64,000 nucleotides of DNA from Paenibacillus sp. FSL R7-0337 (GTDB taxonomy: Bacteria > Bacillota > Bacilli > Paenibacillales > Paenibacillaceae). This document shows positions 44,083-53,634 of the stretch, one piece after another. How positions within the stretch are numbered: position 1 is the stretch's first letter; each line of letters starts with the position of its first letter. The translations under genes and the position numbers were made by a program. The notes under the pieces were generated by a model that saw nothing but the letters and a program-made list of their open reading frames with translations, ran no database searches and was not told the origin of the DNA. Location of the stretch: the NCBI RefSeq assembly GCF_037969875.1, contig NZ_CP150218.1, positions 310,001-374,000 on the forward strand, read 5' to 3'.

Positions 44083-44337
44083 ATGTAATCGGAAAATCGA
44101 TTACATTGCGCTTGCGAGAGGGCAGATGACTGGATGTAATCGGAAAACCGATTACATTGCGCTCGTGAGAGGACAGATGACTGGATATAATCGGAAAACC
44201 GATTACATTGCGCTGGTTAGAGGGCGGATGGCCAAATGTAATCGGAAAACCGATTACAATGTGCTCGCGAGAGGACAGATGACTGGATGTAATCGAAAAA
44301 CTGATTACATTGCGCTGGTGAGAGGACAGATGGGTAA
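44083..44337. repeat. 51-bp tandem array C (5 units, long hairpin in each)
   Basis: Units start at 44083, 44134, 44185, 44236 and 44287, exactly 51 bp apart. Each carries ATGTAATCGG, AAAA, CCGATTACAT or a near variant, a stem of 8 to 10 bp, then a 27-base tail ending GACAGATGACTGG. A partial tail precedes unit 1. Unit 1 replaces one pair by G-T. The array ends 100 bp before the IS200/IS605 element. Confidence 0.92.
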
Positions 44338-44570
44338 GGCTGTTTTTGCCCAGGAGCCCATTCACTTTCAGCATAAAAAAATCATTAACACCATATACAT
44401 AATGTTCCAATTAACTTATGAAGTCTTGTGATTTAACCCTCAGTTGACAGAATTCTCCCATCTTCTTTAAGTGGGGGATGAATGGAAACGGTCTAATCTA
44501 CATGGATTCTAACCGTCTAAGATGCTATAATAAAAGTATTCAGTCGTATCTTGGAAAGGTCAGTGAATCA

Positions 44571-44972
44571 ATGAAATTAGACTCGAATAACCATTCAGTG
44601 TTCTCCCTTCACTTCCACCTTATTCTAGTCATCAAGTATCGTAGGAAAGTAATTACAGATCCAATATCCGAACGTCTGAAAGAGATATTTGCATACATTC
44701 AGCCTACTTACAATGTGACTTTGCAGGAATGGAATCATGACAGGGATCACGTTCATGTCCTAATGAAAACGCATCCTAATACCGACATTTCTAAATTTCT
44801 CAACGCTTATAAGAGTGCATCATCTAGGCTGATCAAGAAGGAGTTTCCTACCCTCCGAAAATCACTTTGGAAAGAGGCTTTTTGGTCACGCTCCTATTGC
44901 TTGCTTACAACGGGTGAAGCGCCAATAGACGTCATTCAAAAATACATCGAAAACCAAGGTGTGAAAGGGTGA
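44571..44972 (+). CDS. tnpA: IS200/IS605 TnpA Y1 transposase
   Basis: Protein of 133 residues from the ATG at 44571. The frame extends to 44478, but the usual FSLHFHLILVIKYRR start lies just after 44571. The HUH motif is His60-Val-His62 (DHVHVLM), and the catalytic tyrosine is Tyr125 (VIQKYIENQ). It cuts and joins single-stranded element ends. All key residues are present, so it is probably active. Confidence 0.93.
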   Translation: MKLDSNNHSVFSLHFHLILVIKYRRKVITDPISERLKEIFAYIQPTYNVTLQEWNHDRDHVHVLMKTHPNTDISKFLNAYKSASSRLIKKEFPTLRKSLWKEAFWSRSYCLLTTGEAPIDVIQKYIENQGVKG

Positions 44973-44978
44973 TCGCCA

Positions 44979-46052
44979 TTGCTGAAAGCCTACAAATACC
45001 GTATCTATCCAAGCCATGGGCAACAACACTACTTCGCTAAAGTGTTCGGATGCGTTCGCTTCATCTACAACAGAATGCTTGCAGATAAAATTGAACATTA
45101 CAAGCAAACGAAAACGATGCTGAGGAATACACCCGCACAATACAAAAAGGAATTCGACTGGCTGAAAGAAGTCGATAGCCTTGCCTTAGCGAATACACAA
45201 CTGAACTTAGACAAGGCTTATAAGAATTTTTTACGGGATAAGAAAACGGGATTTCCTAAATTCAAGAGCAAGAAGACGAATAATCATAGCTTCACAACGA
45301 ATAACCAAAATGGAACCGTGGCTATAGAAGATGGATATCTCAAGATTCCAAAGCTAAAAACTGGTATCAAAATCAAGCTGCACCGACCATTCGTGGGGCT
45401 GATCAAATCATGCACGATTTCAAAAACACCAACGGGAAAGTATTATGCTTCCGTATTGGTTGAAACGGATATCGTCCAGTTGCCCAACATGCATACGAAG
45501 ATTGGCGTTGATCTTGGGCTGAAAGACTTTGCTATTACTTCAAATGGCGAAATCATATCCAATCCTAAATACTTGCGTACGTCTGAAAAGCGATTAGCGA
45601 AGCTGCAAAAGGATATATCGCGGAAGAAGAAGGGGAGCCATAACCGTCATAAGGCTAGGCTGAAAGTTGCCAAGCACCATGAAAAAATAGCGAATCAGCG
45701 TAAAGACTTCTTGCATAAAACGTCTGCCAAAATGATAAACGAAAACCAAGTCATCGTGATGGAAGACTTACGTGTAAAGAATATGATGCAGAATCACAAA
45801 CTTGCAAAAGCGATTAGCGAGGTAGCTTGGAGTATGTTCCGTTCCATGCTTGAATATAAGGCTCAATGGTATGGCAGAGAACTGATTATTGCCCCTAAGC
45901 ACTATGCAAGCAGTCAGCTTTGCTCCTGTTGCGGTTATAAGAACGCAGAGGTGAAGAATCTCGCCTTGCGAGAGTGGACTTGTCCAGAATGTAACGTGCA
46001 TCATAATCGCGATGTAAACGCTGCTCAAAACCTACTGAAACTAGCCATGTGA
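44979..46052 (+). CDS. tnpB: TnpB, RNA-guided RuvC-like nuclease
   Basis: Protein of 357 residues starting with TTG at 44979, six bases after tnpA. The RuvC triad is complete: Asp178 (GVDLGLKD), Glu262 (VMEDLRVKN) and Asp345 (NRDVNAAQN). A zinc ribbon CSCCGYKN...CPEC lies in between. TnpB uses an omega RNA from the element's right end to cut DNA that matches a guide beside a short motif, helping the element persist. The intact residues predict activity. Confidence 0.93.
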   Translation: MLKAYKYRIYPSHGQQHYFAKVFGCVRFIYNRMLADKIEHYKQTKTMLRNTPAQYKKEFDWLKEVDSLALANTQLNLDKAYKNFLRDKKTGFPKFKSKKTNNHSFTTNNQNGTVAIEDGYLKIPKLKTGIKIKLHRPFVGLIKSCTISKTPTGKYYASVLVETDIVQLPNMHTKIGVDLGLKDFAITSNGEIISNPKYLRTSEKRLAKLQKDISRKKKGSHNRHKARLKVAKHHEKIANQRKDFLHKTSAKMINENQVIVMEDLRVKNMMQNHKLAKAISEVAWSMFRSMLEYKAQWYGRELIIAPKHYASSQLCSCCGYKNAEVKNLALREWTCPECNVHHNRDVNAAQNLLKLAM

Positions 46053-46177
46053 TATTGCAATGATTGGGCTAGGGACTAGCCTTTGAGCTTGGGTAAACTT
46101 GGAGCAGTAGCTTCATTGACCAAGAAGCCGCCACCTCTTAGGTGGATGGTAGTTCACCGTGCTAAAGAGATATGCTT
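45950..46177 (+). ncRNA. Predicted TnpB omega RNA with guide past the right end
   Basis: By analogy to studied IS605 elements, the 3' part of tnpB, the 46053-46130 segment and the CCACCT/AGGTGG hairpin form the scaffold, ending near TTCAC at 46157. The next 16-20 bases (46158 on, CGTGCTAAAGAGATAT) would be the guide. The 5' limit is a guess. Confidence 0.45.
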
Positions 46178-46220
46178 ATTACCATGTGGATACAAATACA
46201 ACCGAAGGAGTGGACCAACT

Positions 46221-46706
46221 ATGACTATCATCGATACTATTCAAACGCGAAGAACGATTAAGGCCTTCAGGCCAGACCCGATTAACGAGGAGGAGCTGAA
46301 TACTTGGCTGGAGGCTGCCAGCTATGCTCCGAACCACCGTATGAATGAGCCGTGGGAGCTGCTGTTCATTGGGCCGAAGACTCGTGCAGCGCTGAACCAT
46401 AAGACTGATTTTGGCGGCGCTCCAATGCTGATTGGAGTCTTATCCAAGTCTGCCGCTACGTCAGTGGAGCGTGAAGAGAATATCATGGCCGTATCCTGCT
46501 ATATCCAGAATTTCATGCTGGCCGCCCATGAGGCGGGAGCAGGTGTGTTCTGGTCCTCACTCGGCGGTACGGCCAAGGGCCGTGAGGTGCTGGCCGTTCC
46601 TGAAGAACAGGATGTTATTGGGGTGCTTGCCGTAGGTTATCCTTCGGAAGTGCCTGCTGCCAAGCAGAGAATACCAATGACTGACAAAATCACATATTTG
46701 CCCTAA
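46221..46706 (+). CDS. Nitroreductase family protein
   Basis: Protein of 161 residues from the ATG at 46221, with AAGGAG upstream. The frame runs back to 46083 into the insertion element. The FMN-binding nitroreductase fold is seen in TRRTIKAFRPDP, ASYAPNHRMNEPWE and the C-terminal VLAVGYPSEVP. It is somewhat shorter than usual (180-220), lacking part of the middle helix. The IS right end lies 64 bases before the start, so its native promoter may have been displaced. Confidence 0.88.
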   Translation: MTIIDTIQTRRTIKAFRPDPINEEELNTWLEAASYAPNHRMNEPWELLFIGPKTRAALNHKTDFGGAPMLIGVLSKSAATSVEREENIMAVSCYIQNFMLAAHEAGAGVFWSSLGGTAKGREVLAVPEEQDVIGVLAVGYPSEVPAAKQRIPMTDKITYLP

Positions 46707-46750
46707 ATGGAAGAACGGATGCAACGACTGATGAGATGAAGGTGAACTGA

Positions 46751-48496
46751 ATGTGGAAGCTCAGGGGCTTCATGAAGCCGTACGCCCTCTGGAGCGTGCT
46801 TGCCCCGCTGTTAATGGTAGTTGAAGTAGTGATGGACCTGCTGCAGCCTGCACTTATGGCCAGCATTGTGGATAAAGGCCTGATGAAGAATGATTTATCG
46901 CATATCCTATCAACAGGCGGAATAATGATTGGGATCGCTGTCATCGGGATGACCGGCGGTGTAGGCTGTGCGATATGTGCAAGTATTGCCTCACAGAATT
47001 TCGGCAATGATCTGCGTCTCAAGCTGTTTGAGCATATCCAGACCTTCTCGAACCGCAATCTGGACCGGATGAAGACCGGCTCGCTGATCACCCGGCTGAC
47101 GAACGATGTGGTGCAGCTCCAGACCTTCGTGCAGATGATTCTGCGGAGCTTCGTGCGGTCACCGCTGCTGCTGATCGGCAGTCTGGTCATGGCGGTCCGG
47201 ATCAGCCCGTCCCTGGCGATGATCCTACTGGCTGCGGTGCCGCTGCTGTTCATCCTGCTGTTTGTGCTGATCCGGCTTTCTTTTCCGTTATTTGCCCGGA
47301 TGCAGGAGAAGCTGGATGGGGTGAGCAATGTGCTGCAGGAGAATCTCACCGGCATTCGTGTAATCAAAGCCTTCGTCCGTGGAGACCATGAGCAGAAGCG
47401 CTTCGATACCGCCAATAAAGGCTATACCGATACCGGAATCCGGGCGATCCGCCTGATGGCGCTGAATATGCCGCTTATGATGCTTATTCTGAATGCCAGC
47501 ATTATAGCCGTGCTCTGGTTCGGGGGCCTACAGAACTGGAACGGGGCACTGCCCGTTGGTGAACTAATTGCCTTCATTAATTATGTTACTCAATTGCTCA
47601 TGTCGATGATGATGATGAGCACGATGCTTGCCTTCGTATCACGGGCCAAGGTGTCGGGAGACCGCGTGAATGAAGTGTTCGCCGCCACAAGTGAAATTAC
47701 CGAAGCGCCTGCGGCGGATCAAGCAGCCATTACGCTCGGACGGATTGAATTCAGCAGGGTCTCCTTCGCCTATAACCGCGGGGATGAGAATCTTGTGCTG
47801 GAGGATATCAGCTTTGCAGCCAGTCCCGGAGAGACGATCGCTATTCTGGGGGCTACCGGAGCAGGAAAGTCTACCCTGGTTAGTCTGATTCCCAGATTCT
47901 ACGAGGTCTTGTCCGGTGCGGTTATGATCGACGGAACAGACATCCGTGAGATTGGCATAGAGCATCTGCGGAGCCGGATCGGGTTCGTAATGCAGCAGTC
48001 CCTGCTGTTCAGCGGCAGTATCAGGGATAATATCCGTTACGGACGGCCGGAAGCAACAGATGAAGAAGTGGAGCAGGCGGCTGTGGCCGCAGAAGCACAT
48101 GGGTTCATCACAGCTATGCCGCAAGGCTACGACACGCTGCTCGGGCAGCGCGGGGTGAACCTGTCAGGCGGGCAAAAGCAGCGTCTGTCCATTGCACGCG
48201 CGCTGCTGATCAAACCGTCTATTCTGATCCTGGATGACAGCACCAGCGCTCTGGATGCGGTTACCGAAGCAAGCATCCGCCTGCTGCTGAAGACGGAGCT
48301 TCAGAATTGCACTGTCGTTATGATTGCCCAGCGGGTGTCTTCTATTATAGATGCCGACCGGATCTTGATTCTGGAGAACGGGCGGATCGCTGCGCAGGGT
48401 ACACATAGCGAGCTGATGGCAGGCAGCGAGATCTACCGGGACATCCGCCATTCCCAGCTGAAGGAAGAGGAGGAGCCCTATGTCCAGTCAACGTAA
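46751..48496 (+). CDS. Heterodimeric ABC exporter subunit with degenerate site
   Basis: Protein of 581 residues: six transmembrane helices, then an ATPase domain with Walker A GATGAGKST, signature LSGGQ and Walker B LILDD. The catalytic Glu is Asp (DDSTSALD) and the switch His is Gln (IAQRVSS), so one ATP site is degenerate, as in BmrC and TM287. GAAGGTGA precedes the ATG. The canonical partner overlaps by 17 bases. It is likely a drug or lipid exporter of the YfiB/YfiC type. Confidence 0.93.
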   Translation: MWKLRGFMKPYALWSVLAPLLMVVEVVMDLLQPALMASIVDKGLMKNDLSHILSTGGIMIGIAVIGMTGGVGCAICASIASQNFGNDLRLKLFEHIQTFSNRNLDRMKTGSLITRLTNDVVQLQTFVQMILRSFVRSPLLLIGSLVMAVRISPSLAMILLAAVPLLFILLFVLIRLSFPLFARMQEKLDGVSNVLQENLTGIRVIKAFVRGDHEQKRFDTANKGYTDTGIRAIRLMALNMPLMMLILNASIIAVLWFGGLQNWNGALPVGELIAFINYVTQLLMSMMMMSTMLAFVSRAKVSGDRVNEVFAATSEITEAPAADQAAITLGRIEFSRVSFAYNRGDENLVLEDISFAASPGETIAILGATGAGKSTLVSLIPRFYEVLSGAVMIDGTDIREIGIEHLRSRIGFVMQQSLLFSGSIRDNIRYGRPEATDEEVEQAAVAAEAHGFITAMPQGYDTLLGQRGVNLSGGQKQRLSIARALLIKPSILILDDSTSALDAVTEASIRLLLKTELQNCTVVMIAQRVSSIIDADRILILENGRIAAQGTHSELMAGSEIYRDIRHSQLKEEEEPYVQST

Positions 48497-50321
48497 AAGA
48501 GAGCAGGCTCCCGTCGGACCTGGAGCGTTAGGCGGCGGGCCTCCGGGCCGTGCTGGCGTTACACCCAAGGTACGCCCGAAGAACAGTAAGGCAACGGTCA
48601 CCCGCATCTGGTCCTATCTGAACCGTCAGCGGACAGGGCTGATTATGGTCTATGTATTCACGATTCTGAATGCTGTGCTTGCCCTGATCGGTCCCTACCT
48701 GCTGGGAAAAGCCATTGATACCGCGATCCTCCCGCAGGATTACAGTCTGCTCGTCCGGTTCTGTCTCCTGCTGGGCGGCATTTATCTGCTGGGCAGCGCC
48801 GTCTCTTGGGTGCAGGCTTATGTGATGACCTCCGTCTCTCAACGCACGGTGTATGAGCTGCGGCGTGATCTGTTCGCCAAATACCAGGAGCTGCCGGTCA
48901 GCTTCTTCGATACCCATGCTAACGGCGAGCTGATGAGCCGTGCAACCAATGACATCGACAACGTATCCAACTCGCTCAATCAGAGTGTAACCCAACTGCT
49001 GAACAGTCTGATTACACTTAGCGGCTCTCTGGTCATTATGCTGATGCTGAATGTGCCGTTGACGGGAGTTGCAATGGTAACCATTCCGCTGGTCGTGCTG
49101 GCGAGCCGCCGGATTACCGGATTAAGCCGGATCTACTTCAAGGATCAGCAGCAGCATCTGGGTGAGCTGAACGGCTTCATTGAAGAAGCAGTCAGCGGCC
49201 AGAAGGTGATTAAGCAATACCGCAGAGAACAGGCGGAGGTTACCAGATTCCGCGGAATAAGCGGGGAACTTAACAAAGCGAGCATTAAGGCGCAGATTGT
49301 ATCCGGCCTGGTAGGCCCGGTAATGAACCTGATTAACAATCTGAACTTTGCACTAATTGCCGGAATTGGCGGCTGGATGGCTTATCGTGAGCTGCTTACC
49401 GTGGGGGTCATCGTCAGTATGCTGAATTATGCCAAGCAGTTCGGCCGGCCCATCTCCGACCTTGCGAACCAGTATAACCTGATCCAATCGGCAATTGCCG
49501 GAGCGGAGCGCGTATTCGAAGTGATGGATATGCCCTCCGAGTACAGCGGGGAGCAGCCTCAGGAGCTGGAGCGGATACGCGGGGAAGTTATGTTCCGGGA
49601 TGTAGTGTTCGGCTATAAGCCGACCGATCCTATTCTGAACGGTGTAAGCTTCACCGCACAGCCGGGTGAGACTATCGCCTTGGTCGGGCCGACCGGAGCG
49701 GGGAAGACGACCATTGTCAACCTGCTGACGCGCTTCTATGAAGTGAGCGGCGGTGAGGTGCTGATCGACGGCAGAGATATCCGGGAGTTCAATAAAAACG
49801 GGCTGCGCCGCCAGCTCGGAATGGTGCTGCAGGACGCCCATGTCTTCTCGGGAACCATTCGCGAGAGTATCCGCTTCGGCCGCCTGGAGGCCACGGACCG
49901 TGAAGTGGAAGAGGCGGCCAATCTGGCCAACGTCAGCGGCTTCATTGCGCGTATGCCTCAGGGGTACGATACGCTGCTGGGTACAGAAGGGACCACCTTG
50001 AGCCACGGCCAGCGCCAGCTGTTGACCATTGCCCGCGCCATCCTGGCTGATCCGGCCATCCTCATTCTGGATGAGGCAACGAGCAGCGTGGATACCCGGA
50101 CAGAGATGCATATCCAGCAGGCCATGCGGACACTGATGAAGGGCCGCACCAGCTTCGTGATTGCCCACCGGCTCAGCACCATTCAGGATGCTGACCGGAT
50201 TCTGGTCATCCAGGGCGGCCAGATCGCTGAGCAAGGAAGCCACAGCCAGCTCCTAGCGCTGCAAGGGATATATTCCGAGCTGTATAACAGCCAATTCAAG
50301 CAAGCCTTTGAAGCCGGGTAA
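48480..50321 (+). CDS. Heterodimeric ABC exporter subunit with canonical site
   Basis: Protein of 613 residues with a proline/glycine-rich N-terminal tail, six transmembrane helices and an ATPase domain with GPTGAGKTT, a signature reading LSHGQ instead of LSGGQ, Walker B LILDE and IAHRLST. The catalytic Glu and switch His are intact. The altered signature here and the Asp/Gln in the partner mean that only one of the two composite ATP sites should hydrolyse quickly. GAGGAGGAG precedes the ATG, which overlaps the first subunit. Confidence 0.93.
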   Translation: MSSQRKREQAPVGPGALGGGPPGRAGVTPKVRPKNSKATVTRIWSYLNRQRTGLIMVYVFTILNAVLALIGPYLLGKAIDTAILPQDYSLLVRFCLLLGGIYLLGSAVSWVQAYVMTSVSQRTVYELRRDLFAKYQELPVSFFDTHANGELMSRATNDIDNVSNSLNQSVTQLLNSLITLSGSLVIMLMLNVPLTGVAMVTIPLVVLASRRITGLSRIYFKDQQQHLGELNGFIEEAVSGQKVIKQYRREQAEVTRFRGISGELNKASIKAQIVSGLVGPVMNLINNLNFALIAGIGGWMAYRELLTVGVIVSMLNYAKQFGRPISDLANQYNLIQSAIAGAERVFEVMDMPSEYSGEQPQELERIRGEVMFRDVVFGYKPTDPILNGVSFTAQPGETIALVGPTGAGKTTIVNLLTRFYEVSGGEVLIDGRDIREFNKNGLRRQLGMVLQDAHVFSGTIRESIRFGRLEATDREVEEAANLANVSGFIARMPQGYDTLLGTEGTTLSHGQRQLLTIARAILADPAILILDEATSSVDTRTEMHIQQAMRTLMKGRTSFVIAHRLSTIQDADRILVIQGGQIAEQGSHSQLLALQGIYSELYNSQFKQAFEAG

Positions 50322-50359
50322 GCAAGGCACGCCGATAAGGTACGATGATTAAATAGCAG

Positions 50360-50400
50360 ACAGCGATCCTCCGTTTAGTAGAGAATCGCTGTTTTGCGTT
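50360..50400 (+). terminator. Terminator after the ABC exporter
   Basis: ACAGCGAT (50360-50367) pairs with ATCGCTGT (50385-50392), followed by TTTGCGTTTT. Confidence 0.75.
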
Positions 50401-50469
50401 TTGGCTTCAGCCGATATTAAATTTGTGACCGGTCACGCTTTCGTTTTCTTCCTATGGTCATATTGGTCA

Positions 50470-50690
50470 CAAAGTGCAACAATGCGCATAATCCAGCACC
50501 ACGCTGGGGAATTCCTGCACTAATTACAACAATGTGTGTTCCTTAAGGGTTAAGTTGACGGAATTCCTGCACAGAATGCAACAATGTGTGTTCCTCAGCT
50601 GCATAACTCACCGAATTCCTGCAATAAATACAACAATGTGCATGATCTGAACTCAAACGGACGAAGTTCCTGCAAAAAGTACAACATTTA
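50470..50690. repeat. Degenerate array D, period 50-52 bp
   Basis: ACAACAATG-type cores lie near 50478, 50528, 50580 and 50632, with a fifth degenerate one near 50682. Three or four units also carry GAATTCCTGCA before the core (50509, 50561, 50613). The consensus is GAATTCCTGCA, 5-8 bases, ACAACAATGTG. The whole 50401-50850 interval has no credible gene. 50700-50775 repeats GAGGCGTTC-like words. Confidence 0.7.
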
Positions 50691-50850
50691 TCCAGCGCGG
50701 TGTTCAGTGGGGTGTTTAATGAGGCGTTCGTTGAGGCGTTCAGTGAGTTGTTTAGTGGAGCGTTTGCTGAGATACTTTACCTTTCAAATTTGTGTTCTGT
50801 GGGACCACTTTCTTTTTCAGTGTGTTTTAAGGTTCACTCACACCCTACTC

Positions 50851-50996
50851 TTAAACAGCGAAGCGGGCGGAATGACCCGTGTAAAAGCGTAGCGTTCGCC
50901 TTGGTCTCCGGATTTTCACCGCTAAGGGGAATCAAAAAAATCTGGAGACCACAGCGATTGTAACAACGTTCCGTTTGCGCAGCGTCCATCCGTGCT
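50851..50996. repeat. Dispersed structured repeat, copy 2
   Basis: Matches 17592-17740 over its length. GGTCTCCGGATTTT (50903-50916) pairs with AAAATCTGGAGACC (50937-50950). Against copy 1, a T-A pair has become G-C and a G-T pair C-G. 50997-51162 holds the likely promoter of the two-component operon but no clear hexamers. Confidence 0.85.
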
Positions 50997-51162
50997 GAGA
51001 CGTATATCATACTTGAAACCAAGGGCCTTCCTGAGTAACTCAAATATGCTTTTCAAAACACACTTAGCACCCATTTATCTGCTAATTTCACCCCAGGACA
51101 CATAAAGGACATAACACTCGACTATGCTGAGAGGTATAAACGGGTTGAAAGCAGGGAGTACA

Positions 51163-51843
51163 TTGAAGAAAAAGTTACTGCTTGTCGAAGACGAGCTGCG
51201 TATCCGTGAGCTGGTGTCGGATTACTTCATACAGGACGGCTGGGAGGTGCGCGAAGCCGATAATGGGCAGGACGCGCTCTTATGGTTAGATTCGCTGGTG
51301 CCGGATCTGCTGATTCTGGATATTATGATGCCCAAAATGGACGGATTTCAGGTATGCCAGGAGATCCGCAAGAAATCGGCAACCCCGATCATTCTGCTGA
51401 CCGCCAAATCCGCCGATGATGACAAAATACACGGCTTCGAGCTGGGAGCCGATGATTATGTGACCAAGCCCTTCAGTCCCAAGGTGCTGGTGGCCCGGGC
51501 TGCGGCGCTGATGAAACGGGTCGAAGGCGCACATCAGCCTGAATCCGGTGTAGTGAGATTCGGCTCGGCCATTTTCAATACTATGGCGCACCGTCTAGAG
51601 GTGGAGGGTGCCGATGTCGAGCTGACCCCGAAGGAATATGATCTTCTGTGGCTGCTGATCCGCAACAAGGGCCATGTGGTCTCTCGGGATACTATCCTCA
51701 GCCGGGTCTGGGGAATTGAATTCGAGGGGGACTCCCGGGTTGTGGACAGTCACATCAAGAAACTGCGCAGCAAGCTGGGGTATGAATCCCGTCATATCCG
51801 CACGGTCATTGGAACCGGCTACAGATTCGAGGACGAAGAATGA
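51163..51843 (+). CDS. OmpR-family response regulator
   Basis: Protein of 226 residues if started at the TTG at 51163 (GGGAG upstream), which gives the standard MKKKLLLVEDE start. An ATG at 51124 would add 13 residues. The receiver has LLILDIMMPKMDG with the phospho-Asp and VTKPF, and the C-terminal winged helix ends IRTVIGTGYRFEDEE. The last bases overlap the kinase gene (ATGA). It probably controls its own operon and perhaps the lipid genes downstream. Confidence 0.94.
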   Translation: MKKKLLLVEDELRIRELVSDYFIQDGWEVREADNGQDALLWLDSLVPDLLILDIMMPKMDGFQVCQEIRKKSATPIILLTAKSADDDKIHGFELGADDYVTKPFSPKVLVARAAALMKRVEGAHQPESGVVRFGSAIFNTMAHRLEVEGADVELTPKEYDLLWLLIRNKGHVVSRDTILSRVWGIEFEGDSRVVDSHIKKLRSKLGYESRHIRTVIGTGYRFEDEE

Positions 51844-53594
51844 AGAGATGGGGAATTACCTTCAAGCTGTTCGTGATGACCGTGATCTTCTTCGTCTGCT
51901 TCTACGGGATGGTCATCCTCAGCCAGTTCCTGCTGTTCGACCGCTTCTACCAGATACAGAAGGAGTCCCGTGTGGAGAAGCATCTGAAGAGCTTCGGGAC
52001 AAGCTACACCAAAGAAGCCTGGGGCAGAACCCGCACTTCCCGCGAGCTGGTCCGGTTCATGCTGCGCAACAAGACACAGATGGTCATTATGAAGCTTGAC
52101 GGCCGGATGAAGTCGGAAGATCCGTTCCGCATGAAGCTGATCGATGAGAAGGGCCAGACTCAGGTGATTCCCATGTCCCTGTTCATGAATCAGTTCGGCG
52201 ACATGCTGAGATCGGCCCATCTGAAGGAGAATGACCGGGTGACTATACAGGGAGAGCATGTCGTCAGCGCAAGCGAGCTCGGGCATCTGTTCTATCCGGT
52301 TAATATTACTAAACAAGGGGGAACGCCGGTAGGCGAGGAGGCGGATTCGGACAATACCAGCATTACCGGAACCATTACGGAGCTGGTCCTGCCGGATCTG
52401 AAAATATGGAACCCGCGCCAGGGCATCCTTTTCGAGGCCATAGAGGACTGGTTCCCGTTAAATCCGGGTCAGTTGGAGAGCCTGAGTAATCTGAACATGG
52501 TCAAGGAAGAGTGGACGGCTCCCTGGAGCGGTATCCGCAATTCCATAATGATTCTGCCCGTGAAGCAGGCCAGCGGGGAGATTGAGCTGTTGTTCTCGGT
52601 GACCTCGCTGCAGGATGTTAAGGATTCCAATGAAGCGCTGCGCTGGTTCTTTTTATACCTGGGACTTGGCGGGTTCGTGCTGATTCTGGTCCTGTCGCTG
52701 TTCTATTCCAAGATGGTGACCCGGCCCTTAATTAAGCTTAATAATACGGCCAAACGGATGGTAGCGCTCGATTTCACCGGTCATAACAACATTCGCCAGA
52801 AGGATGAGCTGGGTAACCTGTCCAAAAGCATGTTCACCTTGTCCCAAAGTCTGGACACTGCACTGGGCGAGCTTCGGGAGACGAATCAGCAGCTGGTGGA
52901 GGAGATGGAGCAGAAGAAGAAGCTGGAGCAGATGCAGCAGGACTTTTTTGCCAGTGCTTCTCATGAGCTGAAGACGCCGCTTAGCATTATCAAGGGCTTC
53001 GCCGAGGGGTTGGAGGACGGGGTGAGCGCCGGCAAGCAGGATCATTACATCAAGGTCATTATCGAAGAGGCCGACAAGATGGAGTTCCTGGTAAAAGATA
53101 TGCTGGACCTGGCCCGGCTGGAGTCCGGCACGATCAAGCTGCGCAAAAGCTCCTTCATGCTAAGCGAAATGACGGAGAAGGTGACCGATAAACTGGTGCA
53201 TTCTCTTCAAAGTAAGCAGCTGGATGTGGTCATTATTCCGGCGAATGAATTGCCCGTGTATGCGGATGCTACATGGATTGAACAGGTGCTCAGCAATCTG
53301 CTGACCAACGCAATCCGTCATGCCGAAGAGGGCAGTACCATAACCGTTAGACTGGAGAGTCAGCCCAAGAAGCTTCTGTTCACCATACACAATAAAGGGG
53401 AGCGAATCCCCGAGGATCAACTGGCGCATATCTGGGAGCGGTTCTACCGGATCGAGGCTTCACGCAGCCGTCTGACGGGCGGGACCGGACTCGGATTATC
53501 CATTGCGAAGCAAATTTTAGATATGCATGGCTGCCGGTATGCAGTGATGAACACCACGGACGGCGTCTGTTTTAGTGTAACCTTTGGAGGCTGA
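51840..53594 (+). CDS. Membrane sensor histidine kinase
   Basis: Protein of 584 residues. Two transmembrane helices (about 10-32 and 265-285) flank an extracellular domain of about 230 residues. HAMP (290-340), HisKA with SASHELKTPLSII (His375) and HATPase_c with NAIRHAEEG and GTGLGLSIAKQIL follow. Partner of the upstream regulator. The large external domain has no match I recognise, so the signal is unknown, but pssA and a DedA gene directly follow, which hints at envelope stress. Confidence 0.94.
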   Translation: MKRWGITFKLFVMTVIFFVCFYGMVILSQFLLFDRFYQIQKESRVEKHLKSFGTSYTKEAWGRTRTSRELVRFMLRNKTQMVIMKLDGRMKSEDPFRMKLIDEKGQTQVIPMSLFMNQFGDMLRSAHLKENDRVTIQGEHVVSASELGHLFYPVNITKQGGTPVGEEADSDNTSITGTITELVLPDLKIWNPRQGILFEAIEDWFPLNPGQLESLSNLNMVKEEWTAPWSGIRNSIMILPVKQASGEIELLFSVTSLQDVKDSNEALRWFFLYLGLGGFVLILVLSLFYSKMVTRPLIKLNNTAKRMVALDFTGHNNIRQKDELGNLSKSMFTLSQSLDTALGELRETNQQLVEEMEQKKKLEQMQQDFFASASHELKTPLSIIKGFAEGLEDGVSAGKQDHYIKVIIEEADKMEFLVKDMLDLARLESGTIKLRKSSFMLSEMTEKVTDKLVHSLQSKQLDVVIIPANELPVYADATWIEQVLSNLLTNAIRHAEEGSTITVRLESQPKKLLFTIHNKGERIPEDQLAHIWERFYRIEASRSRLTGGTGLGLSIAKQILDMHGCRYAVMNTTDGVCFSVTFGG

Positions 53595-53634
53595 GCCGCC
53601 CTAATACTAACTTGTCAGGAAAGGAGTGAACAGC

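Larger units (their letters stand above)
44437..46157 (+). mobile_element. IS200/IS605-family insertion sequence
   Basis: About 1.7 kb with tnpA and tnpB. The left end follows TTTAA (44432-44436) and contains TCTCCCATCTTC and AAGTGGGGGATGAATGG, a typical subterminal hairpin. The right end holds CCACCT-CTT-AGGTGG (46131-46145) followed by GATGGTAGTTCAC (46145-46157). These elements lack terminal inverted repeats and make no target duplication, so the exact ends are estimates. Confidence 0.82.

Noticed and set aside
50584..50963. Protein-coding frames in the interval after the ABC exporter
   Set aside because: They cover degenerate repeats and the dispersed repeat, lack ribosome sites, and have low-complexity or shifted composition.
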